From Alkaliphilus sp. B6464 (lineage in GTDB: Bacteria > Bacillota > Clostridia > Peptostreptococcales > Natronincolaceae), in contig NZ_CP058557.1 in the NCBI RefSeq assembly GCF_018141165.1, positions 2,418,001 through 2,482,000 on the forward strand: 64,000 bases of DNA, written 5' to 3'. The first letter of the stretch is position 1. Each line of letters starts with the position of its first letter. The position numbers were made by a program, and so were the translations under genes. The notes below the pieces were generated by a model. It was not told where the DNA came from, ran no database searches, and was given only the letters and a program-made list of their open reading frames with translations. Positions 17,652 to 27,311 of the stretch are shown here, piece by piece.

Positions 17652-18929
17652 ATGGTAAGATACAATTCGCATTCCTATCCCAAAATGGGAGAAAGAATTG
17701 GTGTTTGGGATAAAGAGTCAAAGTATATAATCAAGATCCCCGCACCTAATGATATTTGTGTGGCTTTTAATAAATATGCTTTAGATTTTTATGATGCTGC
17801 TCATAAGATTGCAAGTCTTTTATTGGAAACAAACCATACTGATATTTCAAAGATGGATACCTATTTTTTTCCGCTAGCTTTTTTATATAGACATAGTATT
17901 GAATTAAAATTAAAAGCAATCGCTTTTCAAACTATTACGACCGACAACAATCGTGGTAATTTTGTAAAAGAAACATTTCATAACTTAGCAGAACTACTAA
18001 GCGCAATAGAAACCATGTCACCTACTTCCCGTCCAGAGGAGGAAGTGCAATGGTTAAAAAATTATTTCTTAGATATTTCAAAGGTTGATAAAGAATCAGA
18101 CTCATTCCGCTATCCATTTCACGTTATAAGGAATAAATCATTTGATTTTAAACAATTTGCTATTGAACGAATATTTAAGGAACAAACACATATTGATTTG
18201 GTTAAGTTTGCCAACAAGTTTGAAGCTTCTTATGAGATACTTGATAAATGGTATAGGAAAAGTCTAGATGGGGCCATGGAATGGAAAGGACTTGCGCCTT
18301 TTTTTATTGAGGAAGGTGGTTATTATTACAGTCAATCAGTTGTAGGTTATGGATATTCAAGAGATGATTTCTATCCATATACATTTGCATATTTAGAAAC
18401 AGCGAGTTACCTACGGCAATATATGAAAGAACAGATAGATTTGGGAAATTATGATAAAGTTAGCGGTTTATTTATACCTATGTGTTATCTTTATCGAAAT
18501 TGCGTGGAGTTGAACTTGAAGACAATATGGTTCGAAGAAACAGGAGAAGACTTTCAAAAACGTTGTAAAAGTATGATTGCTAAAAAACATAGCATCATTG
18601 GAATGTGGAATCTTATAAAACCATATGCCGAGAGCTGTGGTATGGGGAGTGATGATAGAGAATACATTGAAACTTTAGAAAATTATTGTAATCAATTACA
18701 CAACATAGATTCTGATTCAAGTAAGTTTAGATACCCAGTAAAAAAGGACATGACACCATATTTTAAAAAGAATAGGCGGTTTGATTTTATGCATACTGGC
18801 ATTTTTCTAGAATCTCTTAATAATGGGCTAGATAGCATTGGTAGTGCACTTAGTGCCATGAATGAATATAAGGCTGAAATGGAATATGAATATCGTTCAG
18901 AAATGCAGTTCAACTATGATTATTACTGA
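17652..18929 (+). CDS. Hypothetical 425-aa protein with an internal duplication
   Basis: The two halves (about 41-178 and 243-390) repeat the same motif order: PLAFLYRHSIELKLKAI / PMCYLYRNCVELNLKTI, a histidine-containing helix (FHNLAELLSAI / KHSIIGMWNLI), then FRYP and FDF. The conserved YR(H/N)xxELxLK helix resembles all-helical, HEPN-like proteins found in defence and toxin loci. That assignment is a guess and the canonical RX4-6H HEPN motif is not obvious. ATG 17652 follows AAGGGTG. It is the last gene of the cassette and ends before a strong terminator. Confidence 0.6.
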   Translation: MVRYNSHSYPKMGERIGVWDKESKYIIKIPAPNDICVAFNKYALDFYDAAHKIASLLLETNHTDISKMDTYFFPLAFLYRHSIELKLKAIAFQTITTDNNRGNFVKETFHNLAELLSAIETMSPTSRPEEEVQWLKNYFLDISKVDKESDSFRYPFHVIRNKSFDFKQFAIERIFKEQTHIDLVKFANKFEASYEILDKWYRKSLDGAMEWKGLAPFFIEEGGYYYSQSVVGYGYSRDDFYPYTFAYLETASYLRQYMKEQIDLGNYDKVSGLFIPMCYLYRNCVELNLKTIWFEETGEDFQKRCKSMIAKKHSIIGMWNLIKPYAESCGMGSDDREYIETLENYCNQLHNIDSDSSKFRYPVKKDMTPYFKKNRRFDFMHTGIFLESLNNGLDSIGSALSAMNEYKAEMEYEYRSEMQFNYDYY

Positions 18930-18968
18930 ATCTGGATTCTAGTGATATAAATTGAAAAATCTGTATTG

Positions 18969-19003
18969 TTTATGTCACTCTCAATTCTTGAGAGTGACAT
19001 AAA
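18969..19003. terminator. Bidirectional terminator between the caspase cassette and the recombinase genes
   Basis: TTTATGTCACTCTCAA (18969-18984) and TTGAGAGTGACATAAA (18988-19003) form a perfect 16-bp stem with a 3-nt loop, between convergent units. Confidence 0.8.
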
Positions 19004-19056
19004 AGAATGGCTTCCACATAAAAAATTATAATTGAGGAGAGACCATCATCCATATA

Positions 19057-20653
19057 TTATTTTACAGCTATTGTGATTCCGCTATTAAAATTTATTTCAA
19101 CTTTTTGTTTTTCAAATACCGTTGCATAATCCACTAAGCTATTCCATAAAAGTGGGTCAAATTTAGTAATCAAATTACCTTGATTTTTTAATTCACCCAG
19201 AAAGATTTCAAGATTTCTATGCCTAGTGATTTTATCTTTAATCTGTTCAGTTGTAAGTTCTAGATCAGCCTTAGTTGTATCAAACCTTTCTACAAGGCTA
19301 TCATATCTTCTTTGATATTCTTCTTGATCTAGAGCAGTATAGGCATTTTGATTTATAATATTTTGAATCAAATCAGCTACAACTTCCAGCTCATTTTGTA
19401 AAGAGGCTTTTTTTGTTTTCTAGCTCATCGGTGTTAAAGGTCGTTGATTCTAGAATTTCAAAGTTAGCTATTATTTCATCCTTATCTGAAAGCAGTTTAT
19501 TTGTAGCTTTTATAAATATAAGTTTGATGTTTTCTTCATCAAGGTGGGGTGTTTTGCATTTTTCATCCCCATCAAACTTATGGTTACATTGCTAAACTGT
19601 ACGGCGGTACTTACTGTTAGAATGCCATACTTTAGAGCCATACCAGCTGCTACATTCTCCGCATTTAATTTTTCCAGAGAAGATATGAGTGCCACTGTGC
19701 CTATTGCGGCCTGCTTGCCTTCTCTCTAGTTCCCTTTGCACCATATCAAATACAGCAGGGTCAATAATAGCTTCATGGTTATTTTCAACATAATATTGAG
19801 GAATTTCTCATTCATTAACTTTCTTTTTCTTGGAGAGGAAGTCAACAGTATAGCTTTTTTGTAGAAGAGCGTCTCCTTTATATTTCTCATTTGCTAATAT
19901 GCTCTTAACTGTACCAGCACTCCATTTTTGTTTTTTACCTGGAGTAAGAATACCATCAGCAGTAAGCTGTTTTGCAATCCCATAAGGGGTCATACCTTGA
20001 AGAAACATTCCATATATTCTTTTTACAACAACTGCTTCTTTTTCATTTATTACAAGATTTCCATCTTCACCTTTATCGTATCCAAGGAATTTTCCAAAAG
20101 GAACAGTAACTTTTCCATCGGCGAAACGCTTCCTTTGTCCCCAAGTAACATTCTCTGAAATGCTACGGCTTTCTTCCTGTGCAAGGGAGGACATTATTGT
20201 AATTAATAATTCACCCTTAGAATCTAATGTCCAGATATTTTCTTTTTCAAAATATATCTCAATTCCTTTCTCTTTAAGCTGTCTAACTGTAGTAAGGCTA
20301 TCTACAGTGTTTCTAGCAAATCTACTTACTGATTTGGTAATGATTAAATCTATCTTTCCATCAAGGGCATCGGCAATCATGCGTCTAAAACCTTCACGGT
20401 GTTTAGTATTTGTGGCAGAAATACCTTCATCAGTATAAATGTCTATAAACTCCCAGTCGTCTCGGCTTTTAATGTAGTTGGTATAATAGTCTACCTGTGC
20501 TTCATAACTAGTAAGTTGTTCTTCAGTATCTGTTGATACACGAGCATAAGCAGCAGTTCTTCGTTTCCTAATTTCATTAATGGGAGCAGAGGTGAATCTA
20601 CTAATTGTGGCTGGTATAGTAGTTACATTTCTAGTTGCTGTCGCCCTTGTCAT
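19057..20653 (-). pseudogene. Large serine recombinase, inactivated
   Basis: The N-terminal resolvase domain is intact (TAAYARVSTD with the catalytic serine, KSVSRFARNT, QEESRSISENV). The following recombinase domain runs to VNE and is cut by TGA at 19808-19810, where GGA (Gly) is expected. Past the stop the same frame continues with the zinc-ribbon (SGKIKCGECSSWYG) until TAG in place of TGG, then a lengthened A-run (near 19407-19414) shifts the frame before the final 104 residues. Two nonsense changes and one frameshift make it non-functional. Its start overlaps the end of the neighbouring recombinase by 23 nt. Confidence 0.9.
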
Positions 20654-21995
20654 CTTTTAGCCACCTACCTTTGTGCCCAACAGCATGTTTATTACCCGTC
20701 TGGTATTCACCCCAAGCTTCACGCCTTTCCTCTGACCAGCAGTCAGTCCTTGCTGTTGATTTCCATTTTTGAGTCAATATCTGTCCATCATGGAAATGAA
20801 ATATTAGCTCATCTTGTCCTTTAACTACTATCTTTTCTATTTCTTCAAGAAATACCTCTTCGTCAAATTCTTCTAAACCAAGAACTTCAGCACTATACTT
20901 TTGAAGCATTTTTTCTGGGACATCTTTAGATTGGCACTCAGATATGCCTTTTTCACTTTTAGTTCTACAAGTCCAAATGTAGTAGACTTCAGAAGAGTCT
21001 TTTCTTTGCCTTTTGCCACTACGCCTATAGCTACAGCCACAATTGTCACATTTAATTCTGCTGGTAAAGCAGGTGGTCTTTATAGACCAGTTAGCAAAGA
21101 CCCCAAGTTCTCTCCGCCTTGCAAGTTCTACTTGCACCTTATCAAAAGTTTCTTGGTCTATAATGGAAGGGTGAGTATTCTCTGCATAATACATTGGCAG
21201 CTCTCCACGGTTAATCTTAGTCCTTTTAGTAATATGATTTTCTACATAGGTTTTTTGTAATAGTATATTCCCCGTATATCTTTCTTGTCTTAAAATGGCT
21301 CTTATTGATGAAGCAGGAAAGTCTATACCTGTATATGATTTAATTCCCATTTCCTTAAGTTGTTTTTCTGTATGTTCTGCGGAGTAGCCATTAAGAAAGT
21401 TCTCATAAATAAGTCTTATAACTTCAGCTTCTTCGGGAACTATATTAAACTGTTTTCCATCCCAATGGTATCCATAAATGTTGAAAGAGTTAGTTATTCC
21501 TTTTTGAAACCCCTTACGAATTGCCCACTTTACATTCTCACTAATGGAGCGGCTTTCTTCTTGGGAGAAAGAGGCTAGAAGAGTAAGCATGAGTTCTACG
21601 TCATCACTTAAGGAATTAATATTTTCTTTCTCAAATCGGACCTCAATTCCAAGTTCCTTAAAGTATCTTACTGTTTCAAGGAGGTCTACTGTGTTACGAG
21701 CAAATCTTGATATAGATTTAGTTAGAATAATATCTATTTTACCTTCCTTGCAGTCATTAATCATTCTTTGAAATTCAGCTCGATTGTCTGTTGTACCTGT
21801 GACTCCTTCATCTGCATAAACCCCTGCATATTCCCATTCCTTATTTTTTTGGATGTAGGAGCTATAATAACTTATCTGAGCAGACATGGAGTGAAAGGTA
21901 CGACCTTTTTCTATTGAAATCCTGGCATAGGCTGCTACCTTTTTTCTTGTAGGTAAAGTAGGTAGCTTTGCTTCAATTTTCTTTATTTTTCTCAT
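20631..21995 (-). CDS. Large serine recombinase
   Basis: A 454-aa site-specific recombinase of the resolvase/invertase superfamily. It has the catalytic domain (KVAAYARISIEKG with the nucleophile Ser, KSISRFARNTVD, SQEESRSISENVKW), a recombinase domain (about 190-280), a zinc-ribbon with CDNCGCSYRR and a downstream cysteine pair, and a C-terminal coiled segment. All key residues are present and the frame is open, so it could still be active. The gene lies between the SHOCT-like gene and the broken recombinase on the same strand. Confidence 0.92.
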   Translation of the reverse strand: MRKIKKIEAKLPTLPTRKKVAAYARISIEKGRTFHSMSAQISYYSSYIQKNKEWEYAGVYADEGVTGTTDNRAEFQRMINDCKEGKIDIILTKSISRFARNTVDLLETVRYFKELGIEVRFEKENINSLSDDVELMLTLLASFSQEESRSISENVKWAIRKGFQKGITNSFNIYGYHWDGKQFNIVPEEAEVIRLIYENFLNGYSAEHTEKQLKEMGIKSYTGIDFPASSIRAILRQERYTGNILLQKTYVENHITKRTKINRGELPMYYAENTHPSIIDQETFDKVQVELARRRELGVFANWSIKTTCFTSRIKCDNCGCSYRRSGKRQRKDSSEVYYIWTCRTKSEKGISECQSKDVPEKMLQKYSAEVLGLEEFDEEVFLEEIEKIVVKGQDELIFHFHDGQILTQKWKSTARTDCWSEERREAWGEYQTGNKHAVGHKGRWLKDDKGDSN

Positions 21996-22044
21996 TAGAT
22001 CACTTCCTTTCCCTTACTATACATCACTCAGAAAGCCCATAAAG

Positions 22045-22215
22045 TCAAGGAATAGAGGCAATTAATGTGCTAAATATTGGGTTGTATTTTTTAAGCATTT
22101 CTTTATCAATTATCTTGTACTCTTCATAGGTGATAAGATTCTTATTCAGCATAGCTTTTGCAATAGCCATTGTTATTCCATAAAGTTTCTCATTATTGAA
22201 TATCTTTTCATCCAT
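22045..22215 (-). CDS. Small SHOCT-domain-like protein
   Basis: A 56-aa protein starting MDEKIFNNEKLYGITMAIAK and ending with LITYEEYKIIDKEMLKKY, the short helical pattern of SHOCT-type proteins. These are commonly encoded just before tandem serine recombinases in clostridial elements. TTTGGAGGTGAAAACC precedes the ATG. The function is unknown; a role in DNA binding or as a recombination directionality factor is only a suggestion. Confidence 0.7.
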   Translation of the reverse strand: MDEKIFNNEKLYGITMAIAKAMLNKNLITYEEYKIIDKEMLKKYNPIFSTLIASIP

Positions 22216-22234
22216 GGTTTTCACCTCCAAAGCG

Positions 22235-24473
22235 GTAGGTGATATAACAGGTATGTGAACAATAACAAGAACTGCAATTTCTATAGTAGATGTTCTAATA
22301 AGTAGAGGGTGGGTTAAAAATGCTTTATTTTTAGCTGATAGGACAGCTCTTGTAAAGCAGGCTAAGAAAAACTTTAAAAATTTACTTCCAGAACTATCTT
22401 TATGTAATTTATTAGATGGCAAAGATAATCCAGAAAGTAGAATGGTTTTTTCAACTTATCCAACTATGATGAATGCTATAGATGATGTAAAAAGTAAGGA
22501 CGGTAAAAAGCTTTATACAAGAGGACATTTTGATTTAATTATTATAGATGAAAGCCATAGAAGTATCTATAAAAAATATCAAGCTATATTTAACTATTTT
22601 GATGCAGCTCTTCTAGGGCTTACAGCAACTCCTAGAAGTGATATAGATAAAAATACATATGAAATTTTTGAACTAGAAAACAACGTTCCTACTTTTGCTT
22701 ATGAACTAGATGAAGCAATCGGTGATAGATATTTAGTACCTTATCATACAATAGAAACAACTATGAAGTTTATGGAAAAGGGAGTTAATTACGATGATCT
22801 AAGTGAAGAAGAAAAGGAAATCTTTGAAGAAACATTTGAAGATGGAGTAAAGGAAATTAGTAGTTCTGAACTTAATTCATTTTTATTTAATAGTGATACT
22901 GTAGACCAAGTTTTAAAAGATTTAATGGATAAGGGATTAAAGGTTGAAGGCGGAGATAAACTGGGTAAAACCATTATTTTTGCAAAAAATAAAAATCATG
23001 CAGATTTTATTATAAAAAGATTTAACATTCTATATCCAGAATATAAAGGAGAGTTTGCAAAGCCAGTTTATACAGGTATAAATTATGTAGATAGTACAAT
23101 AGAACACTTTGAAATTAAAGAAAAGCTTCCACAAATTGCAGTATCTGTAGATATGCTAGATACAGGTATTGATATTCCTGAGGTTTTAAACCTTGTATTC
23201 TTTAAAAAGGTTAGATCTAAAACAAAATTTTGGCAGATGATCGGTAGAGGAACTAGGCTTTGTGAGAACTTATTTGGACCAGGTTTAGATAAAGAAGAGT
23301 TTAGAATCTTTGATTATTGTCAAAACTTCGAGTATTTTAGAACTGAAAAGAATGGTAAGGAAGCTAAATTAGAAAAGTCTTTAACAGAAAAACTTTTTAA
23401 TATTAAATTAGGAATTGTTAAAGAACTTCAGAATTTAGACTATCAAATAGATGGGTATGAAAACTATAGGAAAGAACTTAATAAAGACATTTTGGAAGAA
23501 ATTTTGAGGATTGATGAAAATAAGTTTAATGCTCGAATGAAGTTAAAGTATCTCCATAAGTTTAATAAAGAAAAGGCATTCGAGAATCTAACTGATGGAG
23601 ATTTGAGGGAGTTGGAAGAACATATTGCCCCGTTAATTTCTTCCTTAGACGAGGATGAAATGGCTAAAAGATTTGACTTTTTAATGTATACCATTGTATA
23701 TGCTGAGCTTAAAGGCTTAGAATCATCAAGACCTAAAAACAGGGTAATTACAACAGCTGAAAAACTTTCGGAAAAGGGTACAATTGAAAAGGTTAAGAGA
23801 CAGGAAGAGCTGATTTTAAAAGTTCAAACCCAAGAATTTTGGGAAGAGGCCAATATTTTAGATTATGAAAAAGTAAGGGAAGCCTTTAGAGATTTAATTA
23901 GATTTATTGAGGAAGAATCAAAACAAATTTACTACACAAATTTTACAGACGAGATTCTTACAGTTAAAGAAAATCCTGGGGAATATAGTGTAAATAATAT
24001 GGAAAGCTATAGGAAAAAAGTTAACCAGTATTTAAAGCAAAACCAAGATGATTTTGTTGTGTATAAGCTAAGGAATAACAAGAAACTTGGAATAGATGAT
24101 ATAAAGCATTTAGAAAAAGTATTATGGCAGGACCTTGGCACTAAAGAAGATTATAAAAAAGAGTTTGGAGATGAGCCTTTATTAAAACTGGTTAGTAAAA
24201 CTGGTTAGTAAAACTGTAGGACTAGATTCAAAGGCTGCTAATGAGGCTTTTTCAGAGTTTTTATCTGATGAAAACTTAAATGTGAATCAAATGGAATTTG
24301 TAAGACGAATAGTAAATCATATTATAAAAAATGGAAGTTTAGATAAAAAAGTTTTAAATGAACATCCATTTAATAAATCGGGTAATGTAATTAAACTGTT
24401 TGATGGGAAAATTGATACCGCAAAGAAAATTATTAGTATTATTGATAAATTAAATGGTAGGTTAACTATATAG
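22235..24473 (+). pseudogene. hsdR: Type I restriction enzyme R subunit (HsdR), truncated and frameshifted
   Basis: The open part encodes the SF2 helicase core of HsdR: LIIIDESHRS (motif II), LTATPRSD (III), and motif VI QMIGRGTRLC, then the C-terminal domain. The first 180 or so residues, including the nuclease domain, are absent. The Walker A region reads TG-M-stop-TI-TRTA (TGA at 22256) instead of TGTGKTRTA. Near the 3' end a 13-bp tandem duplication (24191-24216) shifts the frame and stops translation at 24208; the last 85 codons continue in another frame to 24473. The upstream break coincides with the recombinase element. Confidence 0.92.
24191..24216 (+). repeat. 13-bp tandem duplication inside hsdR
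   Basis: GTTAGTAAAACTG occurs twice in direct tandem. Removing one copy restores an uninterrupted frame from LVSKT into VGLDSKAANEAF, so this is a recent slippage or duplication event. Confidence 0.95.
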
Positions 24474-24496
24474 ATTTTTTCTGAAGGAGATTAATC

Positions 24497-24596
24497 ATGG
24501 CATACCAAAATATCATGAATTTATGAAACCTTTATTATAGTTTATCAAATATCAAGACCATAAAAAAGATGAAGGAAATGCTATTTCTATTTAGAT
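24497..24596 (+). pseudogene. mrr: Mrr-type restriction endonuclease N-terminal remnant
   Basis: After AAGGAGATTAATC, ATG is followed one base out of frame by GIPKYHEFMKPLL, the winged-helix start of Mrr-family restriction enzymes. A TAG at 24538 and total loss of the catalytic domain follow. The loss of one G after the start codon explains the frame change. It adds a second restriction system to the dead ones here. The match is short. Confidence 0.5.
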
Positions 24597-24694
24597 AGTA
24601 GCATAATCCTTTATCTTTTTTAAGAATGCATAGTCATTTAACTAGAACGTAGTCTACAAATAAATCTAATTGACCGATATAGTTTATCCACTTG

Positions 24695-24723
24695 TTGACA
24701 ATAAAAAAGAGTAAAGGTATCAT
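24695..24723 (+). promoter_or_regulatory. Promoter of the aminopeptidase gene
   Basis: TTGACA (24695-24700), 17-nt spacer, TATCAT (24718-24723). The region between the Mrr remnant and here shows nothing else I can support. Confidence 0.7.
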
Positions 24724-24778
24724 AAAAGAAATATGTAAAAATTTTCTGATATTCAATAATAATAAAGGGGTGAATTTT

Positions 24779-26200
24779 ATGGCAGAGGAAACGATAGATA
24801 AAAAATTACAGCAACAGTTAACTAAAAAGTTTCATAATGCTTGGGAACAACTGAAGGATGGAGAGCTAGAGCAGGTTTTTGAATTTGGTGAAGCCTATAA
24901 ATATTTTATGGACCGAGGGAAAACTGAAAGAGAATGCGTTGATGAAATCATTAAACAAGCAAAAACTAATGGATTTGTTTCTTTGGATGAAGTAATGGAT
25001 AGAGGAGTTGTTAAGCCTGGAGATAAGATTTATGCAGAAAATAAAGGTAAGGCCGTTGTCTTATTTGTGATTGGAACTGAAGGAATAGAAAAGGGTATGA
25101 GAATAGTAGGAAGTCATCTAGATGCCCCAAGGCTAGATTTAAAGGCTTATCCTCTCTATGAGGATGGTGGACTGGCGCTTTTAAAAACCCACTACTATGG
25201 TGGCATAAAAAAATATCAGTGGGTAGCTACACCACTGGCATTACATGGTGTGATGATTAAGAAAAATGGAGAGAAGATTTCAATTGTTATTGGGGAAGAT
25301 GACAAAGACCCGGTTCTTTATATTTCTGATCTACTTCCGCATTTAGCAAAAGATCAAATGTCTAAAAACATGGGAGAAGGTATTACGGGAGAAGGGCTTA
25401 ATGTGATTATCGGTAATATTCCCTATCAAGGTGATGATATTGATGAAAAGGTAAAATTAAATATATTAAGACTATTAAATGAAAAGTATGGGATAGACGA
25501 GGATGACTTTACAGTGGCTGAGATTGAAATTGTACCAGCTGGAAAGTCTAGAGATGTAGGACTTGATAGAAGCATGATTGCAGCCCATGGACATGACGAT
25601 CGTGTTTGTTCATTTGCTGCATATCAGGCTGTATTTGAAATTGAAAATCCTAAAAATACAATTGTTGGACTCTTTGTAGACAAAGAAGAAGTTGGGAGCA
25701 TGGGGAATACAGGAATGGAATCTATGTTCTTTGAAAATACTGTTGCAGAGTTATTAAATTTACAAGGAATAACAAGCTATCTAGGTTTACGTAGGTCTAT
25801 GAGCAATTCAAAGGTATTATCAGGTGATGTGACAGCTGGATTTGACCCTAACTTTCCTGATGTATTAGATAAGCGCAATGCCTCCTTCATTGGTAAAGGT
25901 GTAACCCTTACAAAATACACCGGTGTAAGGGGAAAAGCAGGATCTAATGATGCCAATGCTGAATTTTTAGCTGAAGTTAGAGGAATATTTAATAATAGTG
26001 ATGTTACATGGCAGGTTGGAGAGCTAGGAAAGGTTGACCAAGGTGGTGGCGGTACCATTGCCTATATATTGGCTAATAAGGGAGCAGAGGTTGTAGATTG
26101 TGGCACACCAATGCTAAGCATGCATGCACCTATTGAATTAATCAGTAAGGTGGATCTCTATATGACCTACAAAGCTTATAAGGCTTTTTATCAGGGATAA
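24779..26200 (+). CDS. M18 family aminopeptidase
   Basis: A zinc aminopeptidase that removes N-terminal residues from peptides in the cytoplasm, useful to an amino-acid fermenter. The 473-aa protein has the M18 landmarks in order: VGSHLDAPRLDL (about 109-120), GHDDRVCSFAAYQ (about 271), DKEEVGSMGNTG (about 300), SGDVTAG and SMHAPIELISKVD (about 446). ATG 24779 follows AAAGGGGTGA; an in-frame TTG at 24692 overlaps the promoter and is rejected. The gene is intact and of normal composition between two decayed zones. Confidence 0.93.
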   Translation: MAEETIDKKLQQQLTKKFHNAWEQLKDGELEQVFEFGEAYKYFMDRGKTERECVDEIIKQAKTNGFVSLDEVMDRGVVKPGDKIYAENKGKAVVLFVIGTEGIEKGMRIVGSHLDAPRLDLKAYPLYEDGGLALLKTHYYGGIKKYQWVATPLALHGVMIKKNGEKISIVIGEDDKDPVLYISDLLPHLAKDQMSKNMGEGITGEGLNVIIGNIPYQGDDIDEKVKLNILRLLNEKYGIDEDDFTVAEIEIVPAGKSRDVGLDRSMIAAHGHDDRVCSFAAYQAVFEIENPKNTIVGLFVDKEEVGSMGNTGMESMFFENTVAELLNLQGITSYLGLRRSMSNSKVLSGDVTAGFDPNFPDVLDKRNASFIGKGVTLTKYTGVRGKAGSNDANAEFLAEVRGIFNNSDVTWQVGELGKVDQGGGGTIAYILANKGAEVVDCGTPMLSMHAPIELISKVDLYMTYKAYKAFYQG

Positions 26201-26301
26201 AATTTAAATTCAAACTCTTATCAGAGCCTATGGGCTAGATATTAGAAAATACAATTAACTTAATAAACTACCAAGTACCAAATAGTATGCTTGGTGGCGG
26301 A

Positions 26302-26340
26302 GATGGAGGTGAGTAAAATAATTACTCACCTCCATCTTTA
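26302..26340 (+). terminator. Terminator after the aminopeptidase gene
   Basis: GATGGAGGTGAGTAA and TTACTCACCTCCATC form a perfect 15-bp stem with a 5-nt loop, followed by TTTATTAT. From here to 26613 I see no gene or clear motif. Confidence 0.85.
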
Positions 26341-26613
26341 TTATAGAATTAATACTATATGCTGGTAAAACAGGACTATTGTACTATAAGCATAAAAAGT
26401 CTATATTAAGCAACTATAAAATATTGAAATTTACAAGTTTATAGGGCTTTTAAATTTACAGAATATTTTAAAAAATGTCGAAATATAGAATGCTGCGTCG
26501 AAGCCTTAGCATAGAAATTTGTATAATTATGTATTAAACTTGTCAATATAGTAAGTTATTTAATGAATCTATGCTTACTCATAGCTTAGAAAATAATTAC
26601 AGAGTGGTGATGC

Positions 26614-27221
26614 TATGAAAATATTAAACAGGTTAATTGCTGTATCTATCATGTTTACCTGTATTTGATTCTATCTATGAAATGAATTTAGACCCTCAAG
26701 ACTATTCAAAGTTACGAAGTACTCATTTTGATAGAGCTGGTAAGGATTTATTTTATGAAGCTTAAAAAGATTCAAAACTGAAAGATTTGTTTACATCTGA
26801 AGATTTAGATTTATTTAAAGAAGGACTGGTTCCAGAAAGGTTTACGTGGTATCATCATCAAGATCCTGGAAGAATGCAATTGGTTGATTATATTACCCAT
26901 AGAAAAACAGGGCATACTGGTGGATATCCTATACCTAATATGATAAAAATTGAAGGCAGAGAAGAAAAAATTAATAGCTTTCTTAGTTTCAATGAAGATG
27001 ATATTAGTTATGTAGTGGAGCATTACAAGGATGTAAAAAAATATATGCCAAGCGGTGTATATCCATTTGCAAGAGATGCAGCAGATAATCTTATATGTTT
27101 TGATTTTTTAAATAATAATGTGGTAGTATTTTGGGATTATGAAATTCCATATAATGACAAGCTACTTTCATGTATATTTATAGCAAATTCATTTACGGAA
27201 TTTATTAATAAAATAGAATAA
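26614..27221 (+). pseudogene. WHH-type nuclease toxin remnant fused to a SUKH-type immunity remnant
   Basis: A good ribosome-binding site and MKILNRLIAVSIMFTCI (signal-peptide-like) are followed by a stop. Another frame then gives DSIYEMNLDPQDYSKLRSTH, TAA at 26763, and FTWYHHQDPGRMQLV with GHTGG, the WHH motif of HNH/Endo VII-fold toxins. Directly after GG the protein becomes YPIPNMIKIEGREEKINSFL, which is SMI1/KNR4 (SUKH) immunity-protein text beginning at its NGGYP motif. So a deletion joined toxin to immunity gene, probably through the shared GG codons. No functional toxin is expected. Confidence 0.75.
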
Positions 27222-27269
27222 ATAATAAGAGATTTTTCCCAGTAGAAGTCTATAGGGATTTATGTCAAT

Positions 27270-27311
27270 AGAAAGGGTGGGTATTTTTAGAAATACCCAC
27301 CCTTTCTGCGT
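27270..27311. terminator. Strong terminator hairpin after the toxin/immunity remnant
   Basis: AGAAAGGGTGGGTATTT (27270-27286) pairs perfectly with AAATACCCACCCTTTCT (27291-27307). T-richness on the far side is modest. Confidence 0.75.

Larger units (their letters stand above)
19057..22215 (-). mobile_element. Serine-recombinase element (SHOCT gene plus two recombinases), decayed
   Basis: Three genes lie head to tail on the minus strand: a SHOCT-like small gene, an intact large serine recombinase and a broken second one. The right end abuts the hsdR pseudogene exactly where its N-terminal half should be. The element therefore most likely inserted into hsdR with loss of the 5' part. I could not identify terminal repeats, as expected for serine-recombinase elements. 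The boundaries given are gene boundaries only. Confidence 0.7.

Noticed and set aside
19413-21771. Several + strand ORFs of 60-119 codons across the recombinase region
   Set aside because: They lie antisense to clear serine-recombinase coding sequence, lack ribosome-binding sites and have no protein-like motifs; they are shadows.
22045-22422. Minus-strand ORF extended upstream to 22422 (125 codons)
   Set aside because: Only the last 56 codons, from ATG 22215 with GGAGGTG before it, look like a gene; the upstream part is antisense to hsdR.
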